Below, piece by piece: positions 40,445-53,402 of a DNA stretch of 64,000 bases; position 1 is the stretch's first letter, and every line of letters starts with the position of its first letter. The notes beneath the pieces were generated by a model that was not told the origin of the DNA, did not search any database, and saw only the letters and a list, made by a program, of their open reading frames with translations. Origin of the DNA: Hymenopus coronatus (Eukaryota; Arthropoda; Insecta; Mantodea; Hymenopodidae); contig CM060899.1 in NCBI GenBank assembly GCA_030762935.1, positions 15,483,001 to 15,547,000 of the forward strand. Direction: 5' to 3'. A program made the position numbers and the translations under genes.

Positions 40445-41770
40445 ATTAAATACTGGTCAAAATAAGAAGGTTGTGCGCGTTCTGTGCCGTTACGAGATTA
40501 CCCCCGTTTTGCTGAGGAGAGAGCGATCCAGGAGAAACGCATTAAAGAGAAGGTGTCCTTCTCCGAAGCCCTTAAGCTCCTGCGTATCCGTCAACCCTCT
40601 TTCCCGCGGTCCGGTTCTTATAGCTCTATTGCAGCTAAACCGGTGCCGTGGCGGGAGATCGCTACACAGACCTGCGATATCAACGAGGACACGATTGCCG
40701 AAAGAATTATCGTTGCCAGGATTATTATGAAGACCTCAACAACTGCGTCAATGTTGGCATCACCATCTGCCAAATCCGTCAACGTAAAGCACACTCCAGG
40801 AAAATTGTCAGCTCAACCATCGACCTCAGGCAATAAGACCTGTAAGAGTATTCTTCCCATAGAAAGCATTCAAAACCAGCTATGTTAGGAATGACTTCCT
40901 TAAAGAGCGTGTTTCGCCTGCATCCAAAACATCCAAGGATGGTAAACCTCCACGTCAGTCTCCCCGCAGATCCTCTGCTGAGGAATCTTCTGGGAGGAGC
41001 TCCGATCGGCGACGTCCATCTTCGCCGATCATTACATCAACTAGGTTCGAGATCCTCGAAACGAGGTTTTTTATTGTTAAGGGCTCCTCCCCTGTGGAGG
41101 AAATGGAACAGGACGATCCTGCCTTGGCTGCCAAACGGACAGTCCATAAGCGGCAGGATCGTGTTCCTGAAAAAAAAGGGTTAGTCCGGCGGCCAAAAAA
41201 AGAATAAACTAAACCGACCACCACCGCCCAATATGCAAAAACGTCTGTCTATTTAGAACTTATCCCATAATAAAAACCATAGCTATCCTACAGTGAAACA
41301 TACGCGGAATTCGACCACATCGAGCAGAGCTTGATCTGTTACTACATGCGTATCTACTTCTAGTCGTCTGCCTACAAGAGACAAAGCTCTATCCACAAGA
41401 CAATATTACCTTCAGGCATTATTCTCCTGTACGGTTTGATTTCAGTCCGACAGGAGGTTTTTCCCGCACACGGGTATATATTCATCAGGGATGCTATTTA
41501 TGCTGATTCTGTCTCCTTACAGTCTGACCTCCAGTCAGTTGCTGTAATGATGACACTGCCATCTGTATTATCTATCTGCCTCCCTCTAATGACCTCTCGC
41601 GCACCAAGGTAGATCTCTTTTCCAGCTACCAACGCCATTTGTGTTGGTGGAGGACGTGAATGCCCACCACCACTTTGGGGCTTTCCTCGGGCGAGCGGTC
41701 AGCTAATTGCAGACTTTTTGGACATTAAGCTGGGAGGTTCCAACATCTTCCTTCCGGCTACTGACCTGTT
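40445..41770 (+). mobile_element. I-C: I-clade LINE copy, 5' part, interrupted by I-A
   Basis: The plus strand begins in gag (EERAIQEKRIKEKVSFSEA, 40484-40888) and continues with the gag C-terminal Ser-rich region to ~41,200. Endonuclease fragments follow (41,240-41,730). Near 41,735 it has already jumped to an RT block (QHLPSGY equivalent of SYRPIS), so an older deletion removed the EN-RT linker. At ~41,770 it is cut by I-A and resumes at 47,570. Confidence 0.65.
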
Positions 41771-42018
41771 TCAGTAGTATAGTAGTAGTATTATGGCTTT
41801 AGGGCGCACAACTGCATAGGTTATTAGCGCCCTAGAGTAATTAAAAGAGCTAACAGTTAAAAGGCATAAAAACCACTAAAAACAGGAGTTCCACACAAGT
41901 GTTAAAACCAGAGAAAGCATAAAAAGGCTGCCAAAGCCAGATTAAAAACGAGAAACTAAAAACATTAGTAGGTAAAAACTAAAACACAGAGATAAAATTA
42001 AACCCTACTGTACATCCC

Positions 42019-45000
42019 TCAGCGGCGGAGAAAATTAAAAAGTCCGTCACAATACACAGGGTTGTCGCCCAGAAGGCTGGGGATGTCAGTAGGAAGACAC
42101 AGGGATGCACGCAGAACAGTATAAAGGTGGCACTCCAATAAAAGAAGACGCACCGTCAATGGCTCGTTACAAGAAGCACATTGAGGTGCGGGTTCCCCAC
42201 GTAAAAGATGCTCGTGGCTAAAACGGCAATGCCCGATACGCAGTCGCGCTAAAACCACCTCATCGCGGCGACATGCACGCGAGGAAGTAGGCCAGGGGAC
42301 AGGAAGGAACTTGACCGCCCTCAGTTTGTTGCCACGCACCCCGGACCATTCCGCGAACCAGCGCGAAAGAATGGCCCGGCGCAGGTGAACACCAGCATCA
42401 CCTGGCGTCAGCGAGCGACTGCAGGCGATCCTGTACATGCTGTATCAACGGATGGCATGGATACAGCTCACGCAGGCCCTGAAGGGCAGTGAGGGAATCG
42501 CTACAAATAACAAACTGTTTTAAATCCTGTCCCCGGATAAAAAGAAGAGCCTGATAAATACTAAAAAGTTCGGCGGTAAAAATCGAACATTGCCCTAAAA
42601 GATGAAACGTATAACTCCGCGAATTAAAAACGAAAGCGCATCCCACACCACGGTCTTCCTTAGAACCATCCGTATAAATAAAACAATAGTTGGGAAACCT
42701 GGCCTGCAGCTCTAAAAATGCGGAGCGGAACTCTGAAGGTGGTTTCGTTGCTTTCGGCATGGATGCCAACTCAAGGTGGAACTGGATGTCCCAACGTAAC
42801 CAAGGGGGAAGGAACATTCCCCCAGTGGAAACACAGGCAGTAGGCGAACAACCAAGATCCGAAGAAGCAGGCGAAAACGAACTCCTGCGGGAAGCAAGGC
42901 AATCGCGCCGACAGCATATTGACGGTCAAGAGACTCGTCAAAGAATAACTTGAAAACGGGTGATCTGGCAAGCCAAACAGGCGGATAGCATAGCTGCAAA
43001 GAAGCAGATCACGCCTATGAGACAGAGGAGGTTCAGCAGCCTCCGCAAACTAATAACTGGGCTAGTCGGAAATGCACCCAGCGCCAGACGAATCCCACGA
43101 TGGTGGACTGGGTTTAAACATCGTAAAACCGAAGGACAAGCCAAAGAGTATACAATGCACCCGTCATCTAGTTTAGATCGAACAAGCGAACGGTAAAGCT
43201 GTAATAGCACGGTGCGATCTGCTCCCCAGGATGTGCCACATAAAACACGTAAAATATTAAGCACACGATCACATCTAGCCTTCAGAGAAGAGTCATGGGA
43301 CGACCAGCTAAGCTTCCTGTCGAACACCAAACCAAGAAACTTTACAGTTTCGGCGAAGGGCAGCGGTTCGGCCCCAAGATTTAGAGAAGGCGGCTCGTAT
43401 GGTTTCCGACGCCAGAAATTGACACAAACTGTCTTCTCTGAAGAAAAACGGAAGCCATTTGTGACACTCCAAGTATGTAGTCGGTCAAGACATGCCTGTA
43501 GGCGACGCTCCAAAAGGCACGTGCGCCTAGAACTGCAGTAAATGGCAAAATCGTCCACAAATAAGGAGGAGGAGATACCAGCAGGAACACATTCGACAAT
43601 GGGATTGACGGCAACAGCGAAGAGAGTGACGCTGAGTACCGACCCTTGAGGCAGTCCGTTCTCCTGACTAAAAACACGAGAGAAAACAGAGCCCACACGC
43701 ACATGAAATACCCGGTTGTTCATGAACTCCCGGAGGAACACTGGAAGGCGGCCACGGCAGCCCCAACTATGCAACGTACGCAGTAAGCCAGCCCTCCAGC
43801 AAGTGACATAAGCTTTCTCCAGATTGAAGAATATGGCCACAGTTTGACACTTCCGAAGAAAACCATTCAGGATGTGAAGCGAAAGGGAGACAAGGTGGTC
43901 AGTCGTGGAGCGGTATCGGCGAAAGCCGTACTGTATGTTGCACAGAAGTTTCTCAGACTCAAGCCATCATCGTAACCGTCCATTGATCATGCGTTCCATC
44001 ACCTTACAAACAGAACTGGTAAGGGAGATAGGACGGTAACTATGAGGAAGACTACGGTCCTTCCCCGGTTTTAAGATGGGAACAACGGTGGCTTCGCGCC
44101 AAGCTGTAGGAAACACACCTTCACGCCAAACGAGGTTGTACAGGTTCAGGAGATATTGGCTAGTCTCAGAAGAGAGGTTCTGTAGCATGGCGATATGGAT
44201 ACCGTCGGGTCCCGGTGCGGAGTGTCGAGAGGATGATAAACAGGCATCCAGCTCCCGCATGCTAAAATTCGAGTTATAGCACTCGGAATCCAAGGACCGG
44301 AAAGAGAGACTCTGAGACTCCACGTCCGCCTTGATGGCACGAAACTCTGGGTGATAATTGGCGGAGCTAGACGCAGTTGCAAATGTGCTACCAAGGGCAT
44401 CTGCAATAGTAACCGGGTCAACTACGGTGTGAGTTCCCACGAGAAGCCCCAGTATGGAAGTTCCAGTCTGCCTACCAGCAACACGGCGGAGCTTCTCCCA
44501 CACAACAGATGGTGTCTGAATGTTTCAACCAACGAAGCCCAGGAAGCCCGTTTGCTATCTTGAATAATGCGCCGTGCCCGGGCGCGTGTTTGTTTAAAAT
44601 TGATTAAATGCTCCAAGGTAGGGTGATGGCGAAATACCCGAAGAGCCCTCCTGCGAGCACGAATAGCATCGCGGCACTCGGTAGTCCACCAAGGGACCGG
44701 TAAGCGTCTAGGGTAGGAAGACGACCGCGGGATGGACTGCTCGGCAGCGGAGGTAACGACAGAGTTGAAATGTTCGACCATGTGGTCAACGGAGTCGAAC
44801 AGGCGGTCGCTGAAAACATCCAGAGCGGAGAAAAGAGCCCAATTCGACTTAGACAGCTGCCAAGAAATCACACGCGAGGAGGAAATGTGGTGTGATAGCA
44901 GAGCAATGATCGCTGGAATGAGTGTCTGATACTACGTTCCACTGAAAACGGTGAGCAAGCTGTGCAGAGCAAACAGAAAGTCCAGGTGGGAGAGCGTGGC

Positions 45001-45534
45001 AGAAGAATCGGAAATGAAAGTAGGTTCACCGTTGTTCAGAACAGAAAGACTAGATTGAACGAAAAGGTCAGCAAGAATAGTCCTCCGCACGCAGGCCCTA
45101 GAAGAACCCCATAGGGGATGGTGGGCATTAAAATCACCCAACAGAAGAAAAGGTGCCGAAAGCTGAGACAAAAGATGGTGCATGTCAGCGGCGCAGAGGG
45201 AAGATGAAGGCGGAACGTAGACATTACATACAGTGAAGCGGAAACCAGGAAGAATAAGTCGGAGAGCAACAGCTTACAATGTAGTGGTAAGTGAGACCGG
45301 CTGACCGCAGATGTCATTGCGCGTTAGGATCATAACACCCCCATGAGCAGGAGGGCCTTCCTCCGGTGTAACGTCAAACCGCACAGGAAAGTATTGCTGC
45401 AGGGCAAAGGCATCGTGGGGGCGAAGTTTTGTCTCCTGCAAACTCAGAACTAGAGGGTTATCGGACCGTAATAACAGCTGCAATTCGGCCCTATGGGTAC
45501 GCACACCGCGGGTATTCCACGTCAGGAGAGTCAT
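42019..45534 (-). pseudogene. I-A ORF2: endonuclease, RT, RNase H
   Basis: The start is near 45534 (MTLLTWNTRGVRTHRAELQL). EN blocks are LSLQETKLRPHD, AHGGVMILTRND and LLGDFNAHHPLWGSS. The linker has VPWWTTECRDAIRARRRALR. The RT has SAPGPDGIHIAMLQ and KPGKDRSLPHSYRPISLTSS (43967-44503), FNLEKAYVTCWRAGLLR, ENGLPQGSVLSVTLFA and LFVDDFAIYCSSR (42938-43840). RNase H (42398-42817) has CFIYTDGSKEDRG, SIFTAELFSIYQAL and FVICSDSLTALQG, giving three catalytic acids. The last block (HVGxxGNExAD) is lost in a deletion near 42,430. The tail with ARLRIGHCRFSHEHLL and a CX2C cluster ends at 42019. Several frameshifts. Confidence 0.9.
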
Positions 45535-45629
45535 GGAGCATAGTTAAGAGGCGGGCAAGTTTATCGATGAATCAAACTATGAGTTTGCAGCTGGGAAGCA
45601 AACGACTGGCGGAAACGAAGTAGATGCAG

Positions 45630-46680
45630 TTAAGGTGGGCGTTTCTTGTTCTTTGCACATTTTGGACTCACAAGAATATAGCCACCTTCGTCAGCGCTAT
45701 TCGCTGATGTTCGGGATGCGGAAGATCCCCTACGGCTCGTAGAACGAGAACGGGACTTGGAAGGTTTATCAGTGGCCTTGAGTTTCTTACGACTGCGCTC
45801 GTGAGCAGCAGCGACACATAGTGTCGGTCTAACTAGCGGCTTACGAGCAGGTTCCGAAGAAATAGAACTTGAGGCAGTGGGTGCAGTGGATGTTGTAGAC
45901 TGCGAGGTTGTTGTGGTCGGCGTCTGTTCTGTTTGAGTACACGCGTCGGCATCAGGCACGGTTTGTAGTGCTACTGAGGAAACAGGAGGACGGCGGAGCG
46001 CTGATGCGTAACCTGAGATGGTCGAAGGCTGCAGTTGTTGAAAGCGGCGTCAAGCTTCCGGAAAAGTTAGGCGTTCCTTAACTCGCAACTCCTGGATGGC
46101 CTTTTCCTCGAGAAAACGCGGACACTGCCGGGAGCTGGATGGATGTTTCCCTTTACAATGGACGCAACAAGGGTCTCGAGCACAAACAGTGTCTCCGTGA
46201 GCAGTTTGGCCGCATCGCTCACACGTAGCGTCGAAGGTGCACCGGCTTTGCGTGTGTCCAAACTTTTGACAGCGGAAGCAACACATAGGGTTCGGTATAT
46301 ACGCTCTCACAGCAGCACGTTCATATCCACAGTAGAGTGTCTCAGGTAAGGTGGTGCCTTTGAACGTAAGGAATACCGTGCGCAGCGCAACCGACGTTTA
46401 CCTAGAAGACGGTACCCCTGACATACACCCTGGTCGGAGAGATTCGAAACAATGTCTGCATCTGAAAGACCGTGTAGGCAGCTGGTGGTCACTACGCCTC
46501 TACAAGTATTCAAAGTTTTATGTGGGGCTACCTTTATTGGGTAGGACCCAACAAGCCGGCTTTCAGGAGCTTCTTAGACTGGTCTTCGGTCTTGGTTTCT
46601 ACTAACAGCGTACCGTCTCTGGTCCTGGTTGCGTTGCCTACTTTGCCACAGATTCTGTCAATTTCCCGTTGGATATAAAA
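45630..46680 (-). pseudogene. I-A ORF1 (gag-like, three zinc knuckles)
   Basis: The N-terminal part near 46,680-46,520 reads INPFYIQREIDRICGKVGNA and TRDGTLLVETKTEDQSKKLL. Then 46307-46513 carries NTCRGVVTTSCLHGLSDADI. The knuckles (46050-46310) are CFRCQKFGHTQSRC, CERCGQTAHGDTVC and CVHCKGKHPSSSRQC, all CCHC. They are followed by IQELRVKERLTFPEA. The C-terminal part (45630-45959) is Ser/Thr/Lys-rich. Frameshifts near 46,310 and 46,030. Confidence 0.8.
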
Positions 46681-46739
46681 CGGGTTAATATCTCTTATAG
46701 TTTTTTATTTACAAGCCAAAGTCACTACCAAACAGCGGT

Positions 46740-47569
46740 CAAATGGAAGAGTTTTGCGCGGAGAATTCATGATGATCAGGCCCCCTTCCGGTACTGTCGG
46801 CGTCAGCCCGCCATCCGGGGGAAAGAGAAAAAAGACACAAAAAATACATTCCGGTCTGTGCCGCCTGTTAGACCCCTACCAGACCGATCTCACGGAGTAC
46901 TTAGGAGGAGTTACCCTCCAGCCTACACTGCTGGTCCACATGGGTAAGCCCTCCATCATGCACAACCCGGCTTTATGCCCCTACCACAGCTATAACCACC
47001 TGTGGCCCCCCACTTTAGGCCATGGTGTGTAATGACACATCCGTGGATTCAGGGGACTTGTGGTTGATAACACCGGGTTTCCGATAGCGGTAACACATGC
47101 GAACCGAGATTCGCTCGTCGGGAGATTAGCACGGGTCGGGCTCCCAGAGAAGCTACGTGGGTGTACATATCGGTATGGACGAGCTCCGCACCTAAGGCTT
47201 ACACATAGGGGCAGTGTGAAGGGTCCACTCAGCCGTCACGCCTGAGACCTCCGAAGAGCACACAAGTTGGAAGCCGCGCTGGAACCGTGGGACAGGAACC
47301 ACGGAGATAGAAGAAAGATCCCTGTTAGTGAGGCAGGAGTTAATAAACCTAAAGCCTTAAAACTAAATATATAGAGAATAAGCCTAGAAGAGGAAGATGA
47401 GGAGAGTAAACTTGCACAAACAATAACATACAAACAAATGCGCACAGACACACGCAGAGAAGAACATAAAACGTGGCACAGTGGATGGCGATGGGGAAAA
47501 TGATATGGTGGCGAGTGGCTCGGGAACCCCCGGGTGCGCCAAACCCGTACCTACCGTAGTAGGCCCTTG
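46740..47569 (-). other. 5' UTR of I-A
   Basis: About 830 bases with no coding frame. A matching 5' UTR lies at ~54,460-55,229 in I-B. A hairpin block (CCACAGCT...ACCTGTGG, near 46,985-47,007) is shared with I-B, where it is a perfect 8-bp stem. A 107-bp piece of the same UTR is also found inside the RT of I-G (57450-57556). I-clade elements have an internal promoter at the 5' end, so this region probably carries it. Confidence 0.6.
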
Positions 47570-49845
47570 TAGTAGTCACCAGTTGCGTTTGTAAGGTGAT
47601 GGAGCGCATGAAGAAGATTGAATGGATGGTGTAATGGCTAGAATCCCTCAATTTACTAACCAATACTCAATGCGGTTTTCGAAGAGGACGATCAGCGGTT
47701 GACCACCTCATTTCGCTATCGTTGCACATTATAGGCGGCTTTTGAATAACTGCCAAACAGTCGGGATATTTTTTGACCTCAAGAAAGTTTAAGACGCATG
47801 TTAGCGAGCAGATATATTACATTCTCTCCACAATTGGAATATACCTGGGAAGGGGGGTTACCGTTCACTCAGGATTTCCCAGTTAGGGTAGGATCGGTTT
47901 TTCACATCCTTTTATTCAGGAGTACTAAGTGTGCCACTGTTTACTATAGCAAGTAATTCTATTTCGCGATGTGTTGTCCCAGTGGTCTAGCCCAGCTTAT
48001 TCGTGGAAGGTTTTGCTATCTTTTGTACTTCCCTGCGTACGCCGTTTCTTAGCAATGTTTCAACAGCCTTCTGCTTACAGTTCGGCAAACGGCTTTCACT
48101 TCTCATTTGAGAGGTCATACTGTGTTAACTTCTGGTAGCGTAGGTGGCGATTGGCGCCTTGTCTTCGTTCAGGCCAAACTTAGTTCCATACGCAGATGAG
48201 GCGACGTTCCTTCCGTTGGTATTTGATCGAAAACTTTGCCGATTACCATAGATAGCACAGCTGAAATCGCGATATGGCCATTCTCTTAATATTCTACGGA
48301 TTCTAAGAGCAAGATTAGTGGAGCGTAGCAGAGAGTGTTGCTGCATCTTTACCGTTCACTGATCCGATCCAAGTTGGATATTGAGTGCATTGTTTACTCT
48401 TCAGCACAACCATATGTTGCGAGAAAATAGACTCCGTCCACAATCAGGGTATCTGTGTGGCGATCGCAGCTTTCCGATCAGTCCAGTTGTTAGCCTTAAC
48501 GCCAAATTGGCAGATCCCATCTGAGATGTCGCCGGGGTGTCCTGCAAGGCAATTATGGTTGTGGACTTCAGTGTATGCCTTCTGATCCAACGTATACCCT
48601 TTTTTTCAATACCGGGGTGAACGTTTGTCCCTCGTTCCCTGGCCTGTACATTTTCATTTCCAGGAGCTTCTTCGGAAATGCGATCTTGTATTGTTTAGTA
48701 TCCTTTCCAAGGCGGAGAGAGTGTACCAACCTTGGTTGCGTGACAGATCCCACATTGATCTCGGGATGACAGATTATGTGAAATCTCACACCCCCATTTC
48801 TAACTTCCGTACATGATTTTTAGATATTTTATCAAAGTACAGTGTCCGTATTTGTATATATACCGATGGCAGTAAGTGCACCGATGCCTAGTAGCACACC
48901 TATTTATACTGCAGAGCTGTATGCTGTTTACCGAGCCCTTCTGTTTATTCGACGTCGCAAAGTCGGAGACTACCTTATTCTGAGTGATTCCCTTAGTGCG
49001 CTTTAGAGTCTTCGTGAGCTGTACACTTAACATTTTTAGTGCAATACATACAGGACGCCGTGCACGCTTCTGGGTTTAAGGTGGAGTGCACATATATTCC
49101 TAGACACGTTAACTTGCCGGGGAATGAACTGGCGGATTTGGCAGCGAAATCGGCAGCCACAGAGCCCAGTTTTACTGTTTCCAGTGAAACCGCAGAAGAT
49201 TCTAGAGTGGTTGTGGGAGAGCGGTGTTTTGGACCGGCATGCGGAGTGGTCTGCTTTCCGTGGTAAGAAGCTGAGGAAACGGGAAGACCTCCCTATTAAC
49301 TGGGCAAACTTCTCACGTCCTTGTCGTAGAGAAGATAGGTTGCGAATTGGCCACTGTCCTTTTTTAACCATAGGTAAGTTTTCAATAGAGATCCTGAATC
49401 TGCCTGTCCGCTATGTGGAGCAGCACTGACAGTAGGCATGTACTAGTAAAGTGTGCTGCTCTAGTAGCTCTTCGAACAACTCTCCGCTACCGGCCTCCCT
49501 AGTGGAGGTCCTCAGCGATGACGCCGGTGTAGCTGATAAGTTTTATGATTTTTTATCAAAAATTTGTTTTACTGTTTGGATCTAGGTCGTTTTATTTATC
49601 ATACTTCTACTCTTTTAGCTTCACTTAATTTTGTCCCTTTTTACGCTCCATTGTTTTACTTGGTTTTATGTGTCATACGGTTTTAGCAATGGCTAGTTTT
49701 TACAGTCCATTTACGTCTAATTTCACCTCGCATTTTATGCTTATCTGATTCTAATTCTATTTCAGTTCTAGTCGCGTGTCACATTTAGTTTTCTAAAGGT
49801 CGTGATAACCTAATAGTTGAGTGCCCCGAAATCCCAATCATCATC
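47570..49845 (+). mobile_element. I-C: I-clade LINE copy, 3' part after the I-A insertion
   Basis: The plus strand resumes at the RT block VCKVMERM. It continues through RT (FFDLKKV, 47,770), the region after RT, an RNase H remnant (IYTAELYAVYRALLFIRRRK and LILSDSLSAL, 48,900-49,010; NLPGNELADLAAKSA, 49,110-49,155, giving the fourth catalytic Asp) and the C-terminal RLRIGHCPF block (~49,340). The 3' UTR ends with CCAATCATCATCAGC, an ATC-type tail. Stops are frequent. Confidence 0.7.
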
Positions 49846-50119
49846 AGCTTCCGGTGTCGTATGACAGTAGCAGCACCAGCAAGGCTTTACGCCGCTCAAC
49901 TACAAGCGCTATTAGCGCCCGAACAACAAGAATGAGTTAAAAAGCGACGCACTAGACCATGTACTAAAACTTAAAAACACAACAAGAATCTGGATAAAAC
50001 AATGAGAGCAGCTGTGGAACTTAAAACGATAACAGGGGTAAGATGTATTACCGAGCCACCGATAAAGAATGCCACGAGGTCACAAACGAATAAAAGACTC
50101 AAGTCGCAATATGTTAAAA

Positions 50120-53100
50120 TCACACAAGATGGCTCATAGCGGTGTGAGACATAACATTTAAAACTCGTTCCACAGCAACTAGTGCATCCGCCAGTACCTG
50201 CGAAAGAGCAGTGGGCATACTGACGGACAGACGTGAGGGAGCTAAAAACTGACGCTCTATTAAAACTTGCTTCACAGTAAACGGCTCACGACAATGAGCA
50301 CAGAGCGGTGCGGGGTCCGAATACAATAAATGACTGTGACTAAAACGACGGTGCCAGATAGTGAGTCTAGCTAAAATAACCTCTTCGCGACGGCACGCGC
50401 GAGAGGAAATCCGGGCGACAGGGAGTGACTTCACCTCCCAAAGTTTATCCCCCTGCAGATCAACCCACTCAGCTCTCCAGCACGAAAGGATAAAACAATG
50501 TAAAACGGCGCGGAAATCTTCAGAGGTCGCAGAGGAGTTAAAATACTTGGAGAATACAACGGCAAACTTTGCAGCGGCATTGCCGCGTACACCGACGTGG
50601 CCAAGACGCGAAAGCCTGAGTCGGCAAGCGAATGGAGACAATTCTGGACACGCTGTACAACGGGATGCAGAACACTCAAGGAATCAGAGTACACAACCCA
50701 CTAATTAAAAGTTTGTCCCTGAATATATAAAAGAGCCTGTTAGTCACTAGAAGGCTCAGCTGTAAAAATCGAGCACTATAGTAAAATTGGAAATCTCAAA
50801 CTCTGTCGGTCATATATAAAAGCACATCCTACTCCTCTAGCGTCCTTGAACCATCAGTGAAGATTAAATTACAACCATCGAACTGCGCTGTAATGGCTAC
50901 AAAGGAATGGACAGCCGAATGGGGCGTCATTGACTTCGGCATGGATAGCAACCCGGGGTCCAGACGGGTCGGAGTGTGGAGCCACGGGGGAAGAAAAGCC
51001 TCCCCTCTGAAACAGACTCAGTAAATTGAGTTCAATAAGCGAAGGAGTAACCGAAAGCGTAGTAAGGCCACGGAGTTACCGAAGCATCGGCGGTCCAAAG
51101 AGTCGTTAAAAAGAAGGTAAAAGAGGATGCCCGGTTAAACGTAGAAGGTTACAGTCATAACTTCAAAGCAGAAAACCAGCTCGATAAGGCAGCGGAGGTT
51201 CGGCAGCTGAGAACTGGGCTCGTGGGAAAGGCGCCAATACTACATCGGAAGGGCAGCACTGAGACGAGGTAAACTTGACGGTCGGGCCGAGGAATACAAA
51301 ATACATGTGAAGTGTAGTTTCGACCGGACCAGAGATTAAGAGAACAATCACACTTTGCCTTTAAGTATTATATACGGGAAGACTAGCTGAGTTTCCTGTC
51401 AAAAAGCAAACCTAAAAATTTCGCTTCCTTGGCGAAAGGGAGAACATCTGGGTGGAGATGTAGAGAAGGCGAAGGAAATACCTTCCGTCTCCAGAAATTA
51501 ACGCAGACAGTTTTCTTGGTGAGGAACTTAAAGCCGTTACATAGACTCCAAATGTAGAGGCGGTCAAGACAGTTGGAGGCGGCGTTCTAGAAGGCAAGTC
51601 CGCCGAGAACTAAAGTAAATGGCGAAATCGTCCACAAACAATGAAGACAAGATGTCGGGTGAAACACTCTACAATAAGGTTGATGGCAATAGCAAACAAT
51701 GTGACACTAAGCACCGAATCCTGCGGTACTTCGTTCTCATGAGTAAAACCACCAAAGTCGAGGCTACCCGTACTCTAAAAGCTCTCTTCATAAACTCCCG
51801 GATGAAAAAGGCAGACGACCACGAGTGCCCAAATTGTGAAGGGTAAGATGTATACCATACCTCCTGCAGTATCATACGCTTTTTCCAGATGAAGAAACAC
51901 CGCGACCGTTGGACTCTGCCGCAAAAAGGCACCCATGATGTACATGGATTACAAGACCAAAATATGGACTATGGAACGGCAATGATGGAAACCCTATTGG
52001 GCACTGTAAAGCAAATTATGGAATTCGAGCCACTATCGCAATCACCATCATCCACTCCATTACCTTACGGAGGCAACTGGTGAGGGAGATAAGACGATAG
52101 TTGGAAGGTAGCTGTCGATTCTTACCAGCTTTTAAGATTGGGATGATGGTTTCCAGCACCAGACTGCTGGAAACACTCCTAATAGGTTGTAGATCCCCAA
52201 GAGAAAGAGTATCGAGGTAGGAGAGAGATGCTGGAGCATGGCGATATGAACTCCAACTAGTCTAGGCCTAGAGGACGATATGCAGTGTTCTAGCTCTTGA
52301 ATACTAAATATCGTGTTATGGCACTCATTATCAAAAGATCGAAATGAGAGAGTCTGAGATTCCACCTCGATCTTTCAAGTACGAAAAGCGGGATCATAGT
52401 GTGCGGAGCTAGAGATAGACGGGAATATGCTACCAAAGGCTTCAGCAACAGCTACCGGAACGACGACGGTAGCGGATCCCACTTGAAGTCCCGCTACGGA
52501 AGCCTTGGCCTGCATACCGGCAACATGTCGCAGCTTCTCCCACACAACGGATGAAGCTGTAGTCCGATTAAACGTTCCAACAAACGAAGTACAGGAAGAC
52601 CGTTTGCTATCCTGATTACTGCGACGGATGCTTGCGCAACCTTGTTTTAAACAGATCAAATGATCCAACGTAGGGTCATGGTGAAATACCCTTAGAGCCC
52701 TCCTGCGCGCACGAATAGCCTTGCGGAGAGAGCGACAGATATAGTGTTCCACCATATGATCGACCGTGGCGAAATCATTGTCGCTGAAAACCGCTTTCGC
52801 TAGCTAGCAAGTTGCCGCTCGCGAGGGAGAAACACGGTGAGAGAGAGAACTGAGAATACACGGGCAATGATCACCGAAATTCGTGTCAGATATGACGTTC
52901 CATTGCAAATGGTGAGCAAGCTGTGCTGAACAAACAGAAAGGTCCAAATGGGAGAGCGTGACAAAAGAACCAGAAAGAAAACTGGGTTCACCGGTGTTCA
53001 AAATAGCAAGCCGAAATTTGTCGAAAAAGTCACAAGGAGCGTCTCCCGCTCACATGCCCGAGAGGAACCCTAAAGCGGACTGTTGGCATTAAAATCGCCC

Positions 53101-53400
53101 TGCAAAAGAAAAGGTACCGGGAGTTGAGAGAGGAGAGTGACCATGTCGTCTGTACTACGGGTAGCTGAAGGAGGAACGTAAACATTACAGATTGAAAGCA
53201 TGAAACCAGGAAGAACAAGACGGACAGCAACGGCTTGCAAGGCAGTGTTAAGCGATAGTGGCTGACAATAGACAGTATCGCACGAGGGAGTCATGACACC
53301 CCCATGAGTAGGAGAGCCCTCCTCCAATGTAAGATCGAAACGAGCCGGAACGAGTGAAGGCCGCGGTTCGTGTCGTTCAAGCAATGCGGTAGAGCTCAGT
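50120..53400 (-). pseudogene. I-B ORF2: endonuclease, RT, RNase H
   Basis: Endonuclease: LEEGSPTHGGVMTPS and SICNVYVPPSATRSTDDMVT, with LLQGDFNANSPL (53070-53400). Linker and RT start: AIRARRRALRVFHHDPTL and VVWEKLRHVAGMQAKASVAG (52375-52755), then HIAMLQHLSPT (52132-52365). RT: 51669-51932 and 51412-51597 are short pieces. RNase H end: GHVGVRGNAAAKFAVVFS (50120-50641) keeps the HVGxRGN part, but the catalytic Asp position reads Lys. The tail has ILARLTIWHRRFSHSHLL and CAHCREPFTVKQVL. Many frameshifts. Confidence 0.75.
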
Positions 53401-53402
53401 GA

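Larger units (their letters stand above)
41771..47569 (-). mobile_element. I-A: near-complete I-clade LINE
   Basis: The 5.8-kb minus-strand element has a 5' UTR (~46,760-47,569), ORF1 (46,680 to 45,630), ORF2 (45,534 to 42,019), and a 3' UTR ending in ACT/ATA-rich triplets (41,771-41,795). Its 5' end (TAGTAGGCCCTTG at ~47,557-47,569) is shared with I-B (TAGTAGGCCCCTG). It lies within plus-strand copy I-C, whose RT frame continues on both sides. The tail is repetitive, so the target duplication cannot be delimited; TAGTAGT is present on both sides. Confidence 0.8.
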
